Assembly (NCBI GenBank): GCA_025463785.1
Contig: JAODBD010000015.1
Coordinates: forward strand, 1 to 53,886
DNA: 53,886 nucleotides
Direction of reading: 5' to 3'
Origin: Glaciihabitans sp.
GTDB lineage: Bacteria; Actinomycetota; Actinomycetes; Actinomycetales; Microbacteriaceae
Shown here: positions 45,261 to 53,886 of the stretch, piece after piece
Layout of the letters: each line of letters begins with the position of its first letter
How positions within the stretch are numbered: position 1 is the stretch's first letter
Made by a program: the position numbers and the translations under genes
Notes under the pieces: generated by a model
The model's database searches: none
What the model saw: only the letters and a program-made list of their open reading frames with translations
Told to the model about the DNA's origin: nothing

Positions 45261-46716
45261 CGCCACCGGCTACTACTCCACCGTCATCGCGAACCGCGCG
45301 CCACAGCGTGGTGTGCGCGGCACCGCTGCCGCCGAACCGGTCGAGCGGAGTCAGCAGCGAGGTGAGCGATACATTCTTTGACTGGTCGGCGAGCGCCGCG
45401 GTTACTCGGTATGCCGGAAGGCGGTGCGCGGGCACGGCAAGGTCGTTCGGGATGTTGTGCCCGTCGAACGCAGACCGCTCCACGATGACGGCATGGGGGT
45501 TGATGTCGTACCCACCGGTCGCCGGCACAAGATCGTCGGTGTTTCGAACGGTGAGCACCGGGATGGCCGCAGCAATCGGGACCTGACCGGCGGGCGCCCC
45601 GAAGGTTACGAGCCCCTTGACGTTGTAGTGGCCGGAGGACGCGAGCAATGTCGCGATCAGGCCGCCTTCCGAGTACCCGTTGAAGACGACAGGCGACTTC
45701 GACGTAATGCCCGCCGCACGCATCGCTTCGGCAACCGCTCGCGCCGCGCCCGGGGAATCCTGGGCAACCCCGGCGACATCCGAGGTGAGGTCAAACGGCT
45801 CGGTAGTAGCCTTCGGATCAAAAGTGACAGTGCCCGCGAGATAGACGTCGAAGTGATCTGGCTGCCCGGGCTGCGAGTACCGGTCGATGCGGATCTGCGC
45901 GCCCCCGACATCCTCGGCCGGATTTGGAATGCGTTCAAGTCGCTCGCTCAGCCCGCCCGGCGCACTGCCGCCATCCTGCGACACGACCTTCGTGACGCGC
46001 ACCCCGGTCTCTCGAAACAGCCCGAACGCGCTGCCTGCGGCGGCGAGACCGGCCGCCGAACTGGGAAGTCCGAGAGCTCCGACGCCACCTGCGCCCAACA
46101 CGCTCTCCACTGCCGGCGGCAGGCCGGCAAAGCCGACCGCAAAACCGTCGAGATTACTCACGATCGATCGGACCAGGGCGACAAACCGCTCGTTGGTAAT
46201 GAGGCCTGGATTCGCCCTGAAGTATGCACCCATTCGTTGGGCCTGCTGTGCCGGAGTAAGCCCCGTGATGCCTTGAACGACGAGGACAGTTGCGGCGACG
46301 TTGACAAACAGTGGCACGGCGAAGATGCGAGCGACCACACCAAGACCCCAGGCGTTCTGCTCCTGGATGTCGTGCCAGCCCGTCGTGACCACAGCGTCAA
46401 CCGCCTCGTAGGTAACGAGGGCCGCGTGCAGGAGGGATTCAAGCCTGGCGGCCTGCGACCAGGCCAGCCCCAGCAACTGGAGTGCGCCACTCATGCAGTG
46501 CTGCGCGGAAATCGCGCTCTCGGGCAATCCCACGCTCCCTCCCAACCCGGCCGCCGATCCTCGTGCGAGCGCCCAGGCATCGAGCAACCCACCCAGCACG
46601 CCGTGCTGCAGTTCGAGTTCGTGCGCGGCAGTGCTGAGCACCCGCACGAGCTCCCGCAGCGTGTCACTCACGACGACGACGCCAGTACCGCTGGTCACCG
46701 TGATGGTGTTCGACAC
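45226..46716 (-). CDS. Alpha/beta-hydrolase-like protein, probable type VII secretion substrate
   Basis: The protein has 496 residues. The first 130 or so are helical with a Gly/Ala-rich hairpin and resemble the WXG100-like N-terminal regions of type VII effectors. From about 270 on a hydrolase fold is seen: strand DHFDVYLAGTV, nucleophile elbow NGYSEGG, then TVRNTDDLVPATGG with Asp and DGHNIPN with a likely His. It follows the WXG-type gene by two bases. The 3' end overlaps the convergent membrane gene by 35 bp. Lipase or esterase activity is inferred. Confidence 0.75.
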   Translation of the reverse strand: MSNTITVTSGTGVVVVSDTLRELVRVLSTAAHELELQHGVLGGLLDAWALARGSAAGLGGSVGLPESAISAQHCMSGALQLLGLAWSQAARLESLLHAALVTYEAVDAVVTTGWHDIQEQNAWGLGVVARIFAVPLFVNVAATVLVVQGITGLTPAQQAQRMGAYFRANPGLITNERFVALVRSIVSNLDGFAVGFAGLPPAVESVLGAGGVGALGLPSSAAGLAAAGSAFGLFRETGVRVTKVVSQDGGSAPGGLSERLERIPNPAEDVGGAQIRIDRYSQPGQPDHFDVYLAGTVTFDPKATTEPFDLTSDVAGVAQDSPGAARAVAEAMRAAGITSKSPVVFNGYSEGGLIATLLASSGHYNVKGLVTFGAPAGQVPIAAAIPVLTVRNTDDLVPATGGYDINPHAVIVERSAFDGHNIPNDLAVPAHRLPAYRVTAALADQSKNVSLTSLLTPLDRFGGSGAAHTTLWRAVRDDGGVVAGGVSRVERAGGGE

Positions 46717-46718
46717 GC

Positions 46719-47000
46719 CTAGCCCTCCACGATCGCGGCGGCAGTGAAACGCTCCGCCGCCCGGACCAGCTCGGCGGCACCCGCAACCTCCTGACGCAGC
46801 GCAGTAAGCGCGTGCTCGAATGCCGCGCTCGCTGAGCCGTGCCAGCCGTTCGACCCGGCCGAGTGAAAATGAAGCTGAGCCAGTACCGCGTCGATCTGCC
46901 GAGCGAGTGTTGCCAGCGCGAGCCGATCGGATTCCAGATCGGCTCGCAGCACTGCAGGGAGACCGCTCGCGTGGTGGTGAACACCGTACCTATCGGGCAT
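46719..47000 (-). CDS. WXG100-like protein
   Basis: The protein has 93 residues. Two helices flank NGWHGSASAAFEHAL, the W-x-G turn of the family (here WHG). Proteins of this size act as partners or chaperones of type VII substrates. It is immediately before the large hydrolase, forming a two-gene operon as in known effector loci. No ESX ATPase or membrane gene is in the window, so the exporter lies elsewhere. Confidence 0.75.
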   Translation of the reverse strand: MPDRYGVHHHASGLPAVLRADLESDRLALATLARQIDAVLAQLHFHSAGSNGWHGSASAAFEHALTALRQEVAGAAELVRAAERFTAAAIVEG

Positions 47001-47128
47001 CGGGCCTGCCTTTCGTTGAGTCCAGTGTTGCCGGGGGCAATCGGTCGACAGCGGGTCCGCACAAAGCGGGGAGTCTGTCGCTGAGATCCCGTCATGTGGA
47101 GGAGCGGAATCTGCGGGAGACTAGTGCC

Positions 47129-47674
47129 ATGAGCTTCGACCGCACTCTTGACGAGTCGGCGCTCTTTCGTATCTGTTTCGTGTGCACGGGAAACATCTGT
47201 CGATCGCCCATGGCCGAGGCCGTATTCAAGAATCTGGTGCGCAAGGCTGGGCTGTCCAGGTACGTGGCCGTGATCTCGGCGGGCACAGGCGACTGGCATG
47301 TCGGCGAGCCTTCGGATGACCGAACGGTCGCCGCGCTGAAGGCTCACGGCCTCGACGGCACGCAGCACCGTGCCAAACAGTTCGACCCGGATTGGTTCGA
47401 AAACCTCGACCTCGTCGTCGTCTTCGACCGCAGCCACGAACGCATCCTGCGGGCCTGGGCCACCAACGATGTCGACCGCTCAAAGGTGCAACTCCTGATG
47501 ACGTTCGACAGCGAGGCCGCGGGCGGTCTGCTCGAAGTACCCGACCCGTATTACTCGGATGCCGCCCTGTTCGATCAGGTGCTCGGCACCATCGAACGGG
47601 CCAGCGCCGCCCTCTTTCGCCAGGTAAGCCCTGGAATCCAAAAGCGACCCCCGATCCCAAAGGAACAGCCATGA
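47129..47674 (+). CDS. Low-molecular-weight protein tyrosine phosphatase
   Basis: The protein has 181 residues. The P-loop VCTGNICRSPMAE is intact (C, R), and VPDPYYSD gives the general-acid Asp. The length is slightly over the usual 155-165. Its stop overlaps the purB start as ATGA, so both are coupled. It dephosphorylates Tyr (or arsenate-like) substrates; the partner is unknown. Confidence 0.93.
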   Translation: MSFDRTLDESALFRICFVCTGNICRSPMAEAVFKNLVRKAGLSRYVAVISAGTGDWHVGEPSDDRTVAALKAHGLDGTQHRAKQFDPDWFENLDLVVVFDRSHERILRAWATNDVDRSKVQLLMTFDSEAAGGLLEVPDPYYSDAALFDQVLGTIERASAALFRQVSPGIQKRPPIPKEQP

Positions 47675-49056
47675 GCCCCCTGCCCCAGCAGCCCATCAGC
47701 CCCCTGGACGGTCGCTATCGCGCGGCGGTTTCCGAACTGGGGGAGCACCTTTCTGAGGCCGGGCTCAACCGCGCGCGCGTGCACATCGAGGTCGAATGGT
47801 TGCTCTACCTGACCGACCGCGAGTTGTTCGGCTCAACGCGACTCGACCTTGAGCAGGCGCGCCAATTACGCAATCTTGCCAGTGACTTCGGGCAGCCCGA
47901 GATCGACGAGCTCGCTCGGCACGAAGCCGTCACTCGTCACGACGTCAAGGCCGTCGAGTACCTGGTGCGCGACAAGCTCGCCGCCCTCGGGCTCGCGGGT
48001 ACCGCCGAGCTCACGCACTTTGCGTGCACGAGCGAAGACATCAACAACCTCTCGTACGCCGTGACGATCCGCGAGGCGATCAGGCACATCTGGCTGCCGA
48101 AACTCGGCATCGTGATCGAGGCCCTCCGCGAGCGCGCCGTCACTCATCGGGCGGATGCCATGCTGGCCCACACGCACGGCCAGCCCGCGACTCCGACAAC
48201 GGTCGGTAAGGAGTTCGCGGTCTTTGTGCGCAGGCTTGAGCGCATCGCAGCGCAGGTCGAGTCAACCGAGTTCCTCGGCAAATTCAGCGGGGCCACCGGA
48301 ACATTCGCAGCCCACGTCGCCGCAGACAATGCGCTCGACTGGCAGGCGATCTCCCGGGAGTTTGTGACCTCGCTCGGCCTCGACTGGAACCCGCTCACCA
48401 CGCAGATCGAGCCACACGACTGGCAGGCCGAGCTGTACTCCCGGGTGAGCCACGCAAACCGAGTGCTTCACAATCTGTGCACAGACATCTGGACTTACAT
48501 CTCGATGGGATACTTCACGCAGATCCCGCAGGCTGGCGCGACCGGTTCGTCCACCATGCCGCACAAGATCAACCCGATCCGGTTCGAAAACGCCGAGGCG
48601 AATCTCGAACTGTCGAGTGCCCTGCTGGACTCGCTGGCATCCACTCTGGTGACCTCACGACTGCAGCGGGACCTCACCGATTCGACGACGCAGCGTAATG
48701 TCGGCGTCGCACTCGGCCACTCCCTTCTCGCGCTCGACAACATCATCCGCGGACTCGGCGAAATCGCCGTCGACACCGCCAAGCTGGATGCCGACCTCGA
48801 CGGCAACTGGGAGATCCTGGGCGAGGCGATCCAGACCGTCATCCGAGCCGAGGTCACGGCGGGCCGAAGCTCGATCGCCGATCCGTACGCGATGCTCAAG
48901 GAACTCACGCGCGGCAAACGCATCGGCCAGACTGAACTCGTCGCGTTCATCGACGGCCTCGATATCGGCGACGAGGCGAAGGCGCGGCTGCGCGAACTGA
49001 CCCCGCGAACGTACGTCGGGCTCGCCAGCGATCTCGTGGCGCACGTCGAAAGATAG
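47671..49056 (+). CDS. purB: Adenylosuccinate lyase
   Basis: The protein has 461 residues. AAAGGAAC precedes ATG 47671. SPLDGRYR at the start, HFACTSEDINN, AHTHGQPATPTT and the signature GSSTMPHKINPIRFEN identify the E. coli-like PurB. It makes AMP and AICAR in purine synthesis. Coupled to the upstream phosphatase gene. Confidence 0.96.
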   Translation: MSPLPQQPISPLDGRYRAAVSELGEHLSEAGLNRARVHIEVEWLLYLTDRELFGSTRLDLEQARQLRNLASDFGQPEIDELARHEAVTRHDVKAVEYLVRDKLAALGLAGTAELTHFACTSEDINNLSYAVTIREAIRHIWLPKLGIVIEALRERAVTHRADAMLAHTHGQPATPTTVGKEFAVFVRRLERIAAQVESTEFLGKFSGATGTFAAHVAADNALDWQAISREFVTSLGLDWNPLTTQIEPHDWQAELYSRVSHANRVLHNLCTDIWTYISMGYFTQIPQAGATGSSTMPHKINPIRFENAEANLELSSALLDSLASTLVTSRLQRDLTDSTTQRNVGVALGHSLLALDNIIRGLGEIAVDTAKLDADLDGNWEILGEAIQTVIRAEVTAGRSSIADPYAMLKELTRGKRIGQTELVAFIDGLDIGDEAKARLRELTPRTYVGLASDLVAHVER

Positions 49057-49113
49057 GCGCGCCGAAAGCGGCGTCGCTCTGCAGTCGGGTCGAACGTGGC
49101 GAACTAGTACGGT

Positions 49114-49356
49114 TTAGTGCCCGGCGCGGTCCTGGTCGTCAAGGTCGCTGATCTCAGCGTCATCCGGCCGGGTTGTGATCGCGAGCGTCGCGAGAGTGAC
49201 AAGAACCACAATGAAACCGATGCCGGCAAAGATCGCGCCGAGCCGGAGGTCCCTCGTGGAGCCGAAGACGACGAGGCCGACAAAAACAGCGACAATCGCG
49301 GACAGGACCAGCAACTCGACCGGCCGAAATCGGTCGCGACGAGTGGGCTCGGTCAT
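49114..49356 (-). CDS. Small membrane protein of unknown function
   Basis: The protein has 80 residues from ATG 49356, overlapping the preceding stop (ATGA). Two membrane helices (LLVLSAIVAVFVGLVVFG, LGAIFAGIGFIVVLVTLATL) and an acidic tail. Coupled to the DUF308-like gene. Confidence 0.75.
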   Translation of the reverse strand: MTEPTRRDRFRPVELLVLSAIVAVFVGLVVFGSTRDLRLGAIFAGIGFIVVLVTLATLAITTRPDDAEISDLDDQDRAGH

Positions 49357-49994
49357 GTTGTTGCTCCGTTCCTGGCTGGGGATGCCGCACTCCACTTAAG
49401 CGATAGCCCCGCGATGACGAGATAGACGGTCACAATCGCGCCGTAGACCCCGAGCGACCCGACGACCATGACGGCCGTGTTCAGAATGCGCGGCCCCGAC
49501 GGAGCGACGTAATGCTGCACATAGTCGGGCGGAATGACCAGCGCGACGATGCCAAGCAGCACCGTGAGTGCGCCGATGAAGATCCAGTCACGGGATGTCG
49601 CCCGCTTACCGCGGGAGCGGAATCCCGCGTACACCTCGAGCGCACCCGACACAACGCCCCAGCCACCGACGACGCCGAGAAACAGCGGAAGGCCGGCGTT
49701 CACACCGACGAGGGCGCCGGCTCCCGCGAGCACCGAAACGATGGCCTGGAGCAGAAACACAGTGCGGTCGACACCGCGATCGAGCCCGCGTAGGTTCAGG
49801 ATGATGCTGACGAGGCCAGCGAGGACCGCGAACCCACCGAAGGCAATCAGCCCGAATTCCGGCGTGTACTTACCGCCGGCGAAGGTCACGACGCACGCGA
49901 GCGCGGCAGCGGGGACGGCTCGGATCACGGGCACGTACCAATAGGCCGCATCCTGTGCTGTGACTCTGTTATTTGTACTGCCGGTGCTGGCCAT
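49353..49994 (-). CDS. HdeD/DUF308-like multi-helix membrane protein
   Basis: The protein has 213 residues from ATG 49994. A TTG nine bases earlier is less likely, because TAAACT (minus strand) ends eight bases before this ATG, suggesting a leaderless start. About six to seven hydrophobic helices include AFGGFAVLAGLVSIILNLRG and FLGVVGGWGVVSGALEVYAG, the repeated pattern of HdeD-type proteins. Function unknown. Confidence 0.8.
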   Translation of the reverse strand: MASTGSTNNRVTAQDAAYWYVPVIRAVPAAALACVVTFAGGKYTPEFGLIAFGGFAVLAGLVSIILNLRGLDRGVDRTVFLLQAIVSVLAGAGALVGVNAGLPLFLGVVGGWGVVSGALEVYAGFRSRGKRATSRDWIFIGALTVLLGIVALVIPPDYVQHYVAPSGPRILNTAVMVVGSLGVYGAIVTVYLVIAGLSLKWSAASPARNGATT

Positions 49995-50105
49995 CGCGGA
50001 CAAGTTTACGCGGCTCGGCCTGTGCGAACCTCCGCCAGTGCTTCAGCCATGCGGCGATCGAGGCCAGGCCGCCCCGTCGCGCGCGCCAGACTTGACGGAG
50101 TGACG

Positions 50106-51485
50106 CTAGCTGCCAGCCGGCAGATCGACGAAGCGCGAGAAGTGCCCGTGGAAGCCGACCACTATCGTGTCGGTCGGACCGTTGCGATGTTTGGCGATGA
50201 TGAGGTCGGCCTCGCCCTGCCGCGGGCTGTCTTTCTCATACGCGGCTTCGCGGTGAAGCAGGATGACCATGTCGGCATCCTGCTCGAGAGACCCCGACTC
50301 ACGCAGGTCGGACAGCATCGGCTTCTTGTCTGACCGCTGCTCTGGCCCGCGGTTCAGTTGGCTGATGGCGATGACCGGCACGCCGATCTCCTTCGCGAGA
50401 AGCTTGAGCGCACGCGAAAACTCACTGACCTCCTGCTGGCGCGACTCGACCTTTTTGCCGCTCGTCATGAGCTGCAGGTAGTCGATGATGACCATCTTGA
50501 GGCCGACCTTCTGCTTGAGTCTGCGGCATTTCGCACGGATCTCGACCAGGGTCATGTTCGGGCTGTCGTCGATGTACAGGGGAGCGTCGGCGATCTTGCC
50601 GCGCACGCTTGCAAGCGTGCTCCAGTCCTGTTGGTGGATCGTGCCCTTACGCATGTTCTGCAGCGGGATGGATGCCTCGGCAGACAACAGGCGCATCGCG
50701 ATCTCGCTTCGACCCATTTCGAGCGAAAACACGATGGTCGGCATGTCGTTGTGCACCGCGGCGGCCCGCGCAAAGTCGAGTGCGAGAGTCGACTTACCGA
50801 TCGCGGGACGCGCGGCGAGGATGATCAGCTGGCCCGGGTGGAGCCCGTTGGTAAGCGAATCGAGCGCCGCAAAGCCGGTGGGAACGCCGACCATCTGCCC
50901 GTCACGCCCGGCAGCAGCCTCGATCTCATCGGTCGCGGTATTGATGGCCTCGATCAGCGGAACGTAGTCTTCGCTCTCGACACCGCCGGTGACGCCGTAG
51001 ATCTCCGCCTGCGCATTATTGACGAGGTCGACGACCTCGCCCTCGCTCGCGTAACCCATCTGAACGATGCGAGTGCCAGCCTCGACGAGCCGACGCAGCA
51101 CGGCCTTCTCGGCAACGATGGATGCGTAGAAGCCAGCGTTCGCCGCAGTCGGCACGAGACCGGTCAGCGTATGCAGGTACTCCGCGCCGCCCGCCCGCCC
51201 GATCTCGCCGCTCTTCGTGAGCTCATCGGTGACTGCGATGACATCGGTCGGCTCGCCGTGCGAGTACAGGTTCATCACGGCGTCGAAGATGATTTCGTGC
51301 TTCGGGATGTAGAAGTCGACACCGCGCACAGTCTCGATCACGTCGGCAACGGCGTCCTTGCTGAGCAACATGCCGCCGATGGCACTCTGCTCAGCGAGCA
51401 GATCGTGGGGAGGGGTGCGGTCGCCCTGGCGCTGCTCGCTCGAACCGCGAGTATCGCCCGCGAGACCAAGGTGCGCTATCGACAT
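50106..51485 (-). CDS. dnaB: Replicative DNA helicase DnaB
   Basis: The protein has 459 residues. GGAGGAA lies five bases before ATG 51485. N-terminal domain with LLAEQSAIGGMLLSKDAVAD, Walker A ARPAIGKSTLAL, Walker B MVIIDYLQLM and a late LIIAKHRNGPT. No intein interrupts the gene, unlike several mycobacterial dnaB. It unwinds DNA at the fork. Confidence 0.96.
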   Translation of the reverse strand: MSIAHLGLAGDTRGSSEQRQGDRTPPHDLLAEQSAIGGMLLSKDAVADVIETVRGVDFYIPKHEIIFDAVMNLYSHGEPTDVIAVTDELTKSGEIGRAGGAEYLHTLTGLVPTAANAGFYASIVAEKAVLRRLVEAGTRIVQMGYASEGEVVDLVNNAQAEIYGVTGGVESEDYVPLIEAINTATDEIEAAAGRDGQMVGVPTGFAALDSLTNGLHPGQLIILAARPAIGKSTLALDFARAAAVHNDMPTIVFSLEMGRSEIAMRLLSAEASIPLQNMRKGTIHQQDWSTLASVRGKIADAPLYIDDSPNMTLVEIRAKCRRLKQKVGLKMVIIDYLQLMTSGKKVESRQQEVSEFSRALKLLAKEIGVPVIAISQLNRGPEQRSDKKPMLSDLRESGSLEQDADMVILLHREAAYEKDSPRQGEADLIIAKHRNGPTDTIVVGFHGHFSRFVDLPAGS

Positions 51486-51845
51486 CCCGTTCCTCCCTCA
51501 TTCTCGAAACTACGCGCCCACACGTTATCCCCGGCGTCCGACACGACGTCCGGACGCTGGCGTGACGACCGCGACCGCGAACGGACCTCGCCCAACATAG
51601 AAGCGTCGTACCACTCCTACAAACGACCCTGTGGACGGACATGTGTACAAACTCCGCGAAACGCCGACCATGGTGTGTGCAACCTGTGGACTTAATTGTG
51701 GAAACTCGACGATATTTGCCACATATGTACCCTCTGACCAGCATCTTTGATTTGCACACTCTGTGTGTAGAAACATGCTTAGAGTGATGCTTGAGGGTTA
51801 GCTCTTGACAAACGCACCTGTGCACAAAAGTGCTGTTCGGAGAGC
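51486..51845. other. AT-richer intergenic region between rplI and dnaB
   Basis: The 360-bp stretch carries no supported gene. It is richer in A/T than the surroundings and has repeated TGTGGA/TGTGTA-like words (near 51631-51644, 51680-51685, 51704-51707), loosely resembling parts of DnaA boxes. I cannot call a DnaA-box cluster; it probably contains the dnaB promoter. Confidence 0.45.
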
Positions 51846-51882
51846 AAAAAACGACGGCCCCGGGATGCCCCGAAGCCGCCGT
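51846..51882 (-). terminator. Intrinsic terminator of the rpsF-ssb-rpsR-rplI operon
   Basis: On the minus strand an ACGGCGGCTTCGGGG stem arm pairs with the later CCCCGGGGCCGTCGT part and is followed directly by six T. It ends 16 bases past the rplI stop. This is the only window terminator with a full U-tract. Confidence 0.85.
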
Positions 51883-51897
51883 CTTGTGGTGCGTGAA

Positions 51898-52350
51898 CTA
51901 CTTTGCAGCAACCACCTGAAGGGCGATCGTCGCAACGATGTCGTCGCGCAGGCGAATGGTCGCCTCGTGCTCGCCGACGGCCTTGATCGGCGCCGTGATC
52001 TCGATCTTGCGCTTGTCTACCGAGCCGAGGCCAGCAGCGGCAACGGCGTCAGCGACATCCGATGTCTTCACAGAACCGAACAGGCGCCCGCCCTGGCCAG
52101 CCTTGACCGTGAGCTTGACCGTCGTTGCCTGGAGGCGCGCCTTGAGGTCTTGAGCCTCTTCGAGCGTGGCATGCTCGCGGGCTGCGCGGGCTGCCTTGAT
52201 TGATTCGATCTGCTTCTCGCCACCACGGGTCCACGGCACGGCGAAGCCCTGCGGGATCAGGTAGTTGCGGCCGAAGCCGCTCTTGACGTCAACAATGTCG
52301 CCGGGGGCACCGAGACCGGTGACCTCATGCGTGAGGATCAACTTGGACAT
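51898..52350 (-). CDS. rplI: 50S ribosomal protein L9
   Basis: The protein has 150 residues. [39 protein letters not shown] and the C-terminal domain ([20 protein letters not shown]) are typical. Last gene of the operon. Confidence 0.96.
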   Translation of the reverse strand: MSKLILTHEVTGLGAPGDIVDVKSGFGRNYLIPQGFAVPWTRGGEKQIESIKAARAAREHATLEEAQDLKARLQATTVKLTVKAGQGGRLFGSVKTSDVADAVAAAGLGSVDKRKIEITAPIKAVGEHEATIRLRDDIVATIALQVVAAK

Positions 52351-52361
52351 ATCCGTGCCTC

Positions 52362-52625
52362 CTAACGGCCTGAGCCGGCGTAGGGGAGCAGTGCCATCTC
52401 ACGCGCATTCTTGACTGCGCGAGCGATGAGGCGCTGCTCCTGGACGGAGACACCGGTGATACGACGAGCGCGGATTTTTCCACGCTCGGAGATGAACTTG
52501 CGAAGGGTTGCAACGTCCTTGTAGTCGATCACGCCAACGCGGATCGCCTTTGCCGGAGCGGCGTTCTTGCCACCCTTGACGTTGCGGAGCGGCTTGCGGC
52601 GGTCGCCGCTGCTCTTGCCTGCCAT
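52362..52625 (-). CDS. rpsR: 30S ribosomal protein S18
   Basis: The protein has 87 residues. [19 protein letters not shown] and [21 protein letters not shown] identify S18. It has no Cys (zinc-free form). Confidence 0.96.
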   Translation of the reverse strand: MAGKSSGDRRKPLRNVKGGKNAAPAKAIRVGVIDYKDVATLRKFISERGKIRARRITGVSVQEQRLIARAVKNAREMALLPYAGSGR

Positions 52626-52647
52626 TGTCTGGTTTCCTTAAAGTCTC

Positions 52648-53166
52648 TTAGAACGGGGTTTCGTCGTTGTAGCTGCCTGGTGTGTTCCACACATCGCCAG
52701 CGGCCGCGTCGGGCGCGCTTGCGGCCCACGGCTCATCTGCCGGCTGGGAACCACCACGGCCACCACCAGCACTGCCACCCACTGCGCCACCATCACGGGA
52801 TGATGCAGCGCGGGTAACCTGTGCGGTTGCGTAGCGAAGGCTTGGGCCGATCTCGTCGACCTCGAGCTCGATGCTCGTACGCTTCTCGCCTTCCTTCGTC
52901 TCGTAAGACCGCTGCTTGAGTCGACCGGTGGCGATGACGCGTGAACCCTTGGTGAGGGAACCTGCGACATGCTCGGCGAACTCGCGCCAGACGCTTGCAC
53001 GAAGGAAGAGGGCTTCGCCGTCTTTCCAGTCGTTGCTCGCGCGGTCAAACGAACGGGGCGTTGAGGCGATGGTGAAGTTGGCAACCGCGAGCCCGTTCTG
53101 CGTGTACCGCAGTTCGGGATCACTCGTGAGGTTGCCCACGACGGTGATGACGGTTTCTCCGGCCAT
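52648..53166 (-). CDS. ssb: Single-stranded DNA-binding protein
   Basis: The protein has 172 residues. The OB fold covers residues 1-115 ([32 protein letters not shown]), then a Gly/Ser/Ala linker and the acidic tip DETPF, a variant of DDxPF, that recruits repair proteins. Confidence 0.96.
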   Translation of the reverse strand: MAGETVITVVGNLTSDPELRYTQNGLAVANFTIASTPRSFDRASNDWKDGEALFLRASVWREFAEHVAGSLTKGSRVIATGRLKQRSYETKEGEKRTSIELEVDEIGPSLRYATAQVTRAASSRDGGAVGGSAGGGRGGSQPADEPWAASAPDAAAGDVWNTPGSYNDETPF

Positions 53167-53168
53167 GG

Positions 53169-53672
53169 CTACTCAGCGTCCGTTTCTGAAGCGGCGTCGG
53201 CCACAGGAGCAGCCTCGGCGACGGGAGCGGGCTCAGCAGCTGGAGTCGCAGCGGGAGCGGCGTCAGCTTTGGGCGCCGCCGGAGCCGCGTCGGTCTTAGG
53301 CGCAGCAACAACCTTCGGAGTCGCGGCGGCCTTGCGGGCTGCCTTCTCCTCGGCGGCCTTGGTCGCCTCAGCGACCTGAGCGATTGCCTCTTCGGCGCGT
53401 AGCACCTTGGTGCGCATGACGGCCTCGCTGAGCTTGAGCTGGCGGTCGAGCTCGACCGTTGCGGAAGGGTTGGCTGTCAGCTGCACGACGGCGTAGATGC
53501 CTTCGGTCTTCTTGTTGATCTCGTAGGCGAGGCGGCGGCGGCCCCAGATGTCGACGTTCTCGACGGTTCCACCGGCGTCGCGGACGACGTTGAGGAACTT
53601 GTCAAGGCTGGGAGCTACGGTGCGCTCGTCGATCTCTGGATCGAGGATGACCATCAACTCGTACTGATGCAT
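53169..53672 (-). CDS. rpsF: 30S ribosomal protein S6 with long Ala/Pro-rich tail
   Basis: The protein has 167 residues from ATG 53672, with AAAGGAGGTG upstream. [19 protein letters not shown] and [15 protein letters not shown] show S6; the core ends near residue 95. The last 70 residues are a low-complexity Ala/Pro/Lys/Glu/Asp tail, found in some actinobacterial S6. First gene of the operon. Confidence 0.95.
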   Translation of the reverse strand: MHQYELMVILDPEIDERTVAPSLDKFLNVVRDAGGTVENVDIWGRRRLAYEINKKTEGIYAVVQLTANPSATVELDRQLKLSEAVMRTKVLRAEEAIAQVAEATKAAEEKAARKAAATPKVVAAPKTDAAPAAPKADAAPAATPAAEPAPVAEAAPVADAASETDAE

Positions 53673-53886
53673 GACTAACCCACCTCCTTTGGACTTAGCG
53701 GCTACAGACGGTCTGTAGCAGGAGGGTTGTACATCGGTCGTGCGGACACAGATATGCCCAGACAACCTACCTAGAGTAGCGGATCGCCCGGATGCACGCC
53801 AATCAGCCGCCGAACGCCGGAACGCTCCCGCTGCGGGAACCCGCTACGAGGAGGAGCGCTGCTCCCACCACGCGAGCAGACGGCGC

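Noticed and set aside
50106-51485. Intein in DnaB
   Set aside because: The protein has normal length, and the Walker motifs are uninterrupted.
51486-51845. oriC or DnaA-box cluster near dnaB
   Set aside because: Only loose TGTGGA-like words, no repeated 9-mer TTATCCACA and no dnaA/dnaN gene in the window.

Overview
The window is high-GC chromosomal DNA of an actinobacterium. The best guess is Microbacteriaceae or a close relative. The basis is the high-GC codon use, frequent GTG starts, several apparently leaderless genes, a WXG100-type protein, DUF2795 and SPW-repeat proteins, a fused CopD/CtaG protein and the order rpsF-ssb-rpsR-rplI followed by dnaB, which lies near the replication origin in many actinobacteria. 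The family assignment is inference. I see no insertion sequence, phage gene, CRISPR array or rRNA.

Left arm (1-6.5 kb). A tRNA-Gly(CCC) stands directly beside a 60-bp structured repeat. Next is a two-gene operon of a ribbon-helix-helix protein overlapping a 986-residue helical-repeat/CHAT cysteine protease. A perfect 24-bp palindrome and a secreted ricin-lectin/peptidase follow. The RHH-CHAT pair is my main candidate for an undescribed regulated-protease (defence or cell-death) system.

Accessory envelope and catabolic part (6.5-31 kb). It holds a secreted five-repeat regulatory-like protein; an SPW membrane protein with a TetR regulator and a visible operator; two SGNH-fold proteins that have lost the catalytic serine, one fused to GAF, flanking a DUF2795 protein; an SDR; a DUF1800/DUF1501 pair; and a sugar-acid locus (LacI regulator, enolase-superfamily dehydratase, two permeases, binding lipoprotein) with two operators. 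An ABC-2 exporter, a secreted CAP-like/Ig-like protein, a dienelactone hydrolase, a DinB-like protein and a Pif1-like helicase follow.

Metal and core part (31-45 kb). It carries CopD-CtaG, HU, and the cysteine-poor ribosomal set L28-L33-S14. A metal cluster then runs from a CDF exporter through a Zur-like Fur protein to znuB2, znuB1, znuC and znuA, with a clear Zur-type box before znuA. The second copy of the 60-bp repeat forms the end of the zur reading frame. A branched-chain 2-oxoacid dehydrogenase (E1 alpha, E1 beta, E2) and a HisC-type aminotransferase follow.

Right arm (45-54 kb). A WXG100-like protein is coupled to an alpha/beta-hydrolase that looks like a type VII secretion substrate. 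Next are a tyrosine phosphatase coupled to purB, two small membrane proteins, dnaB, and the rpsF-ssb-rpsR-rplI operon ending in a strong intrinsic terminator.
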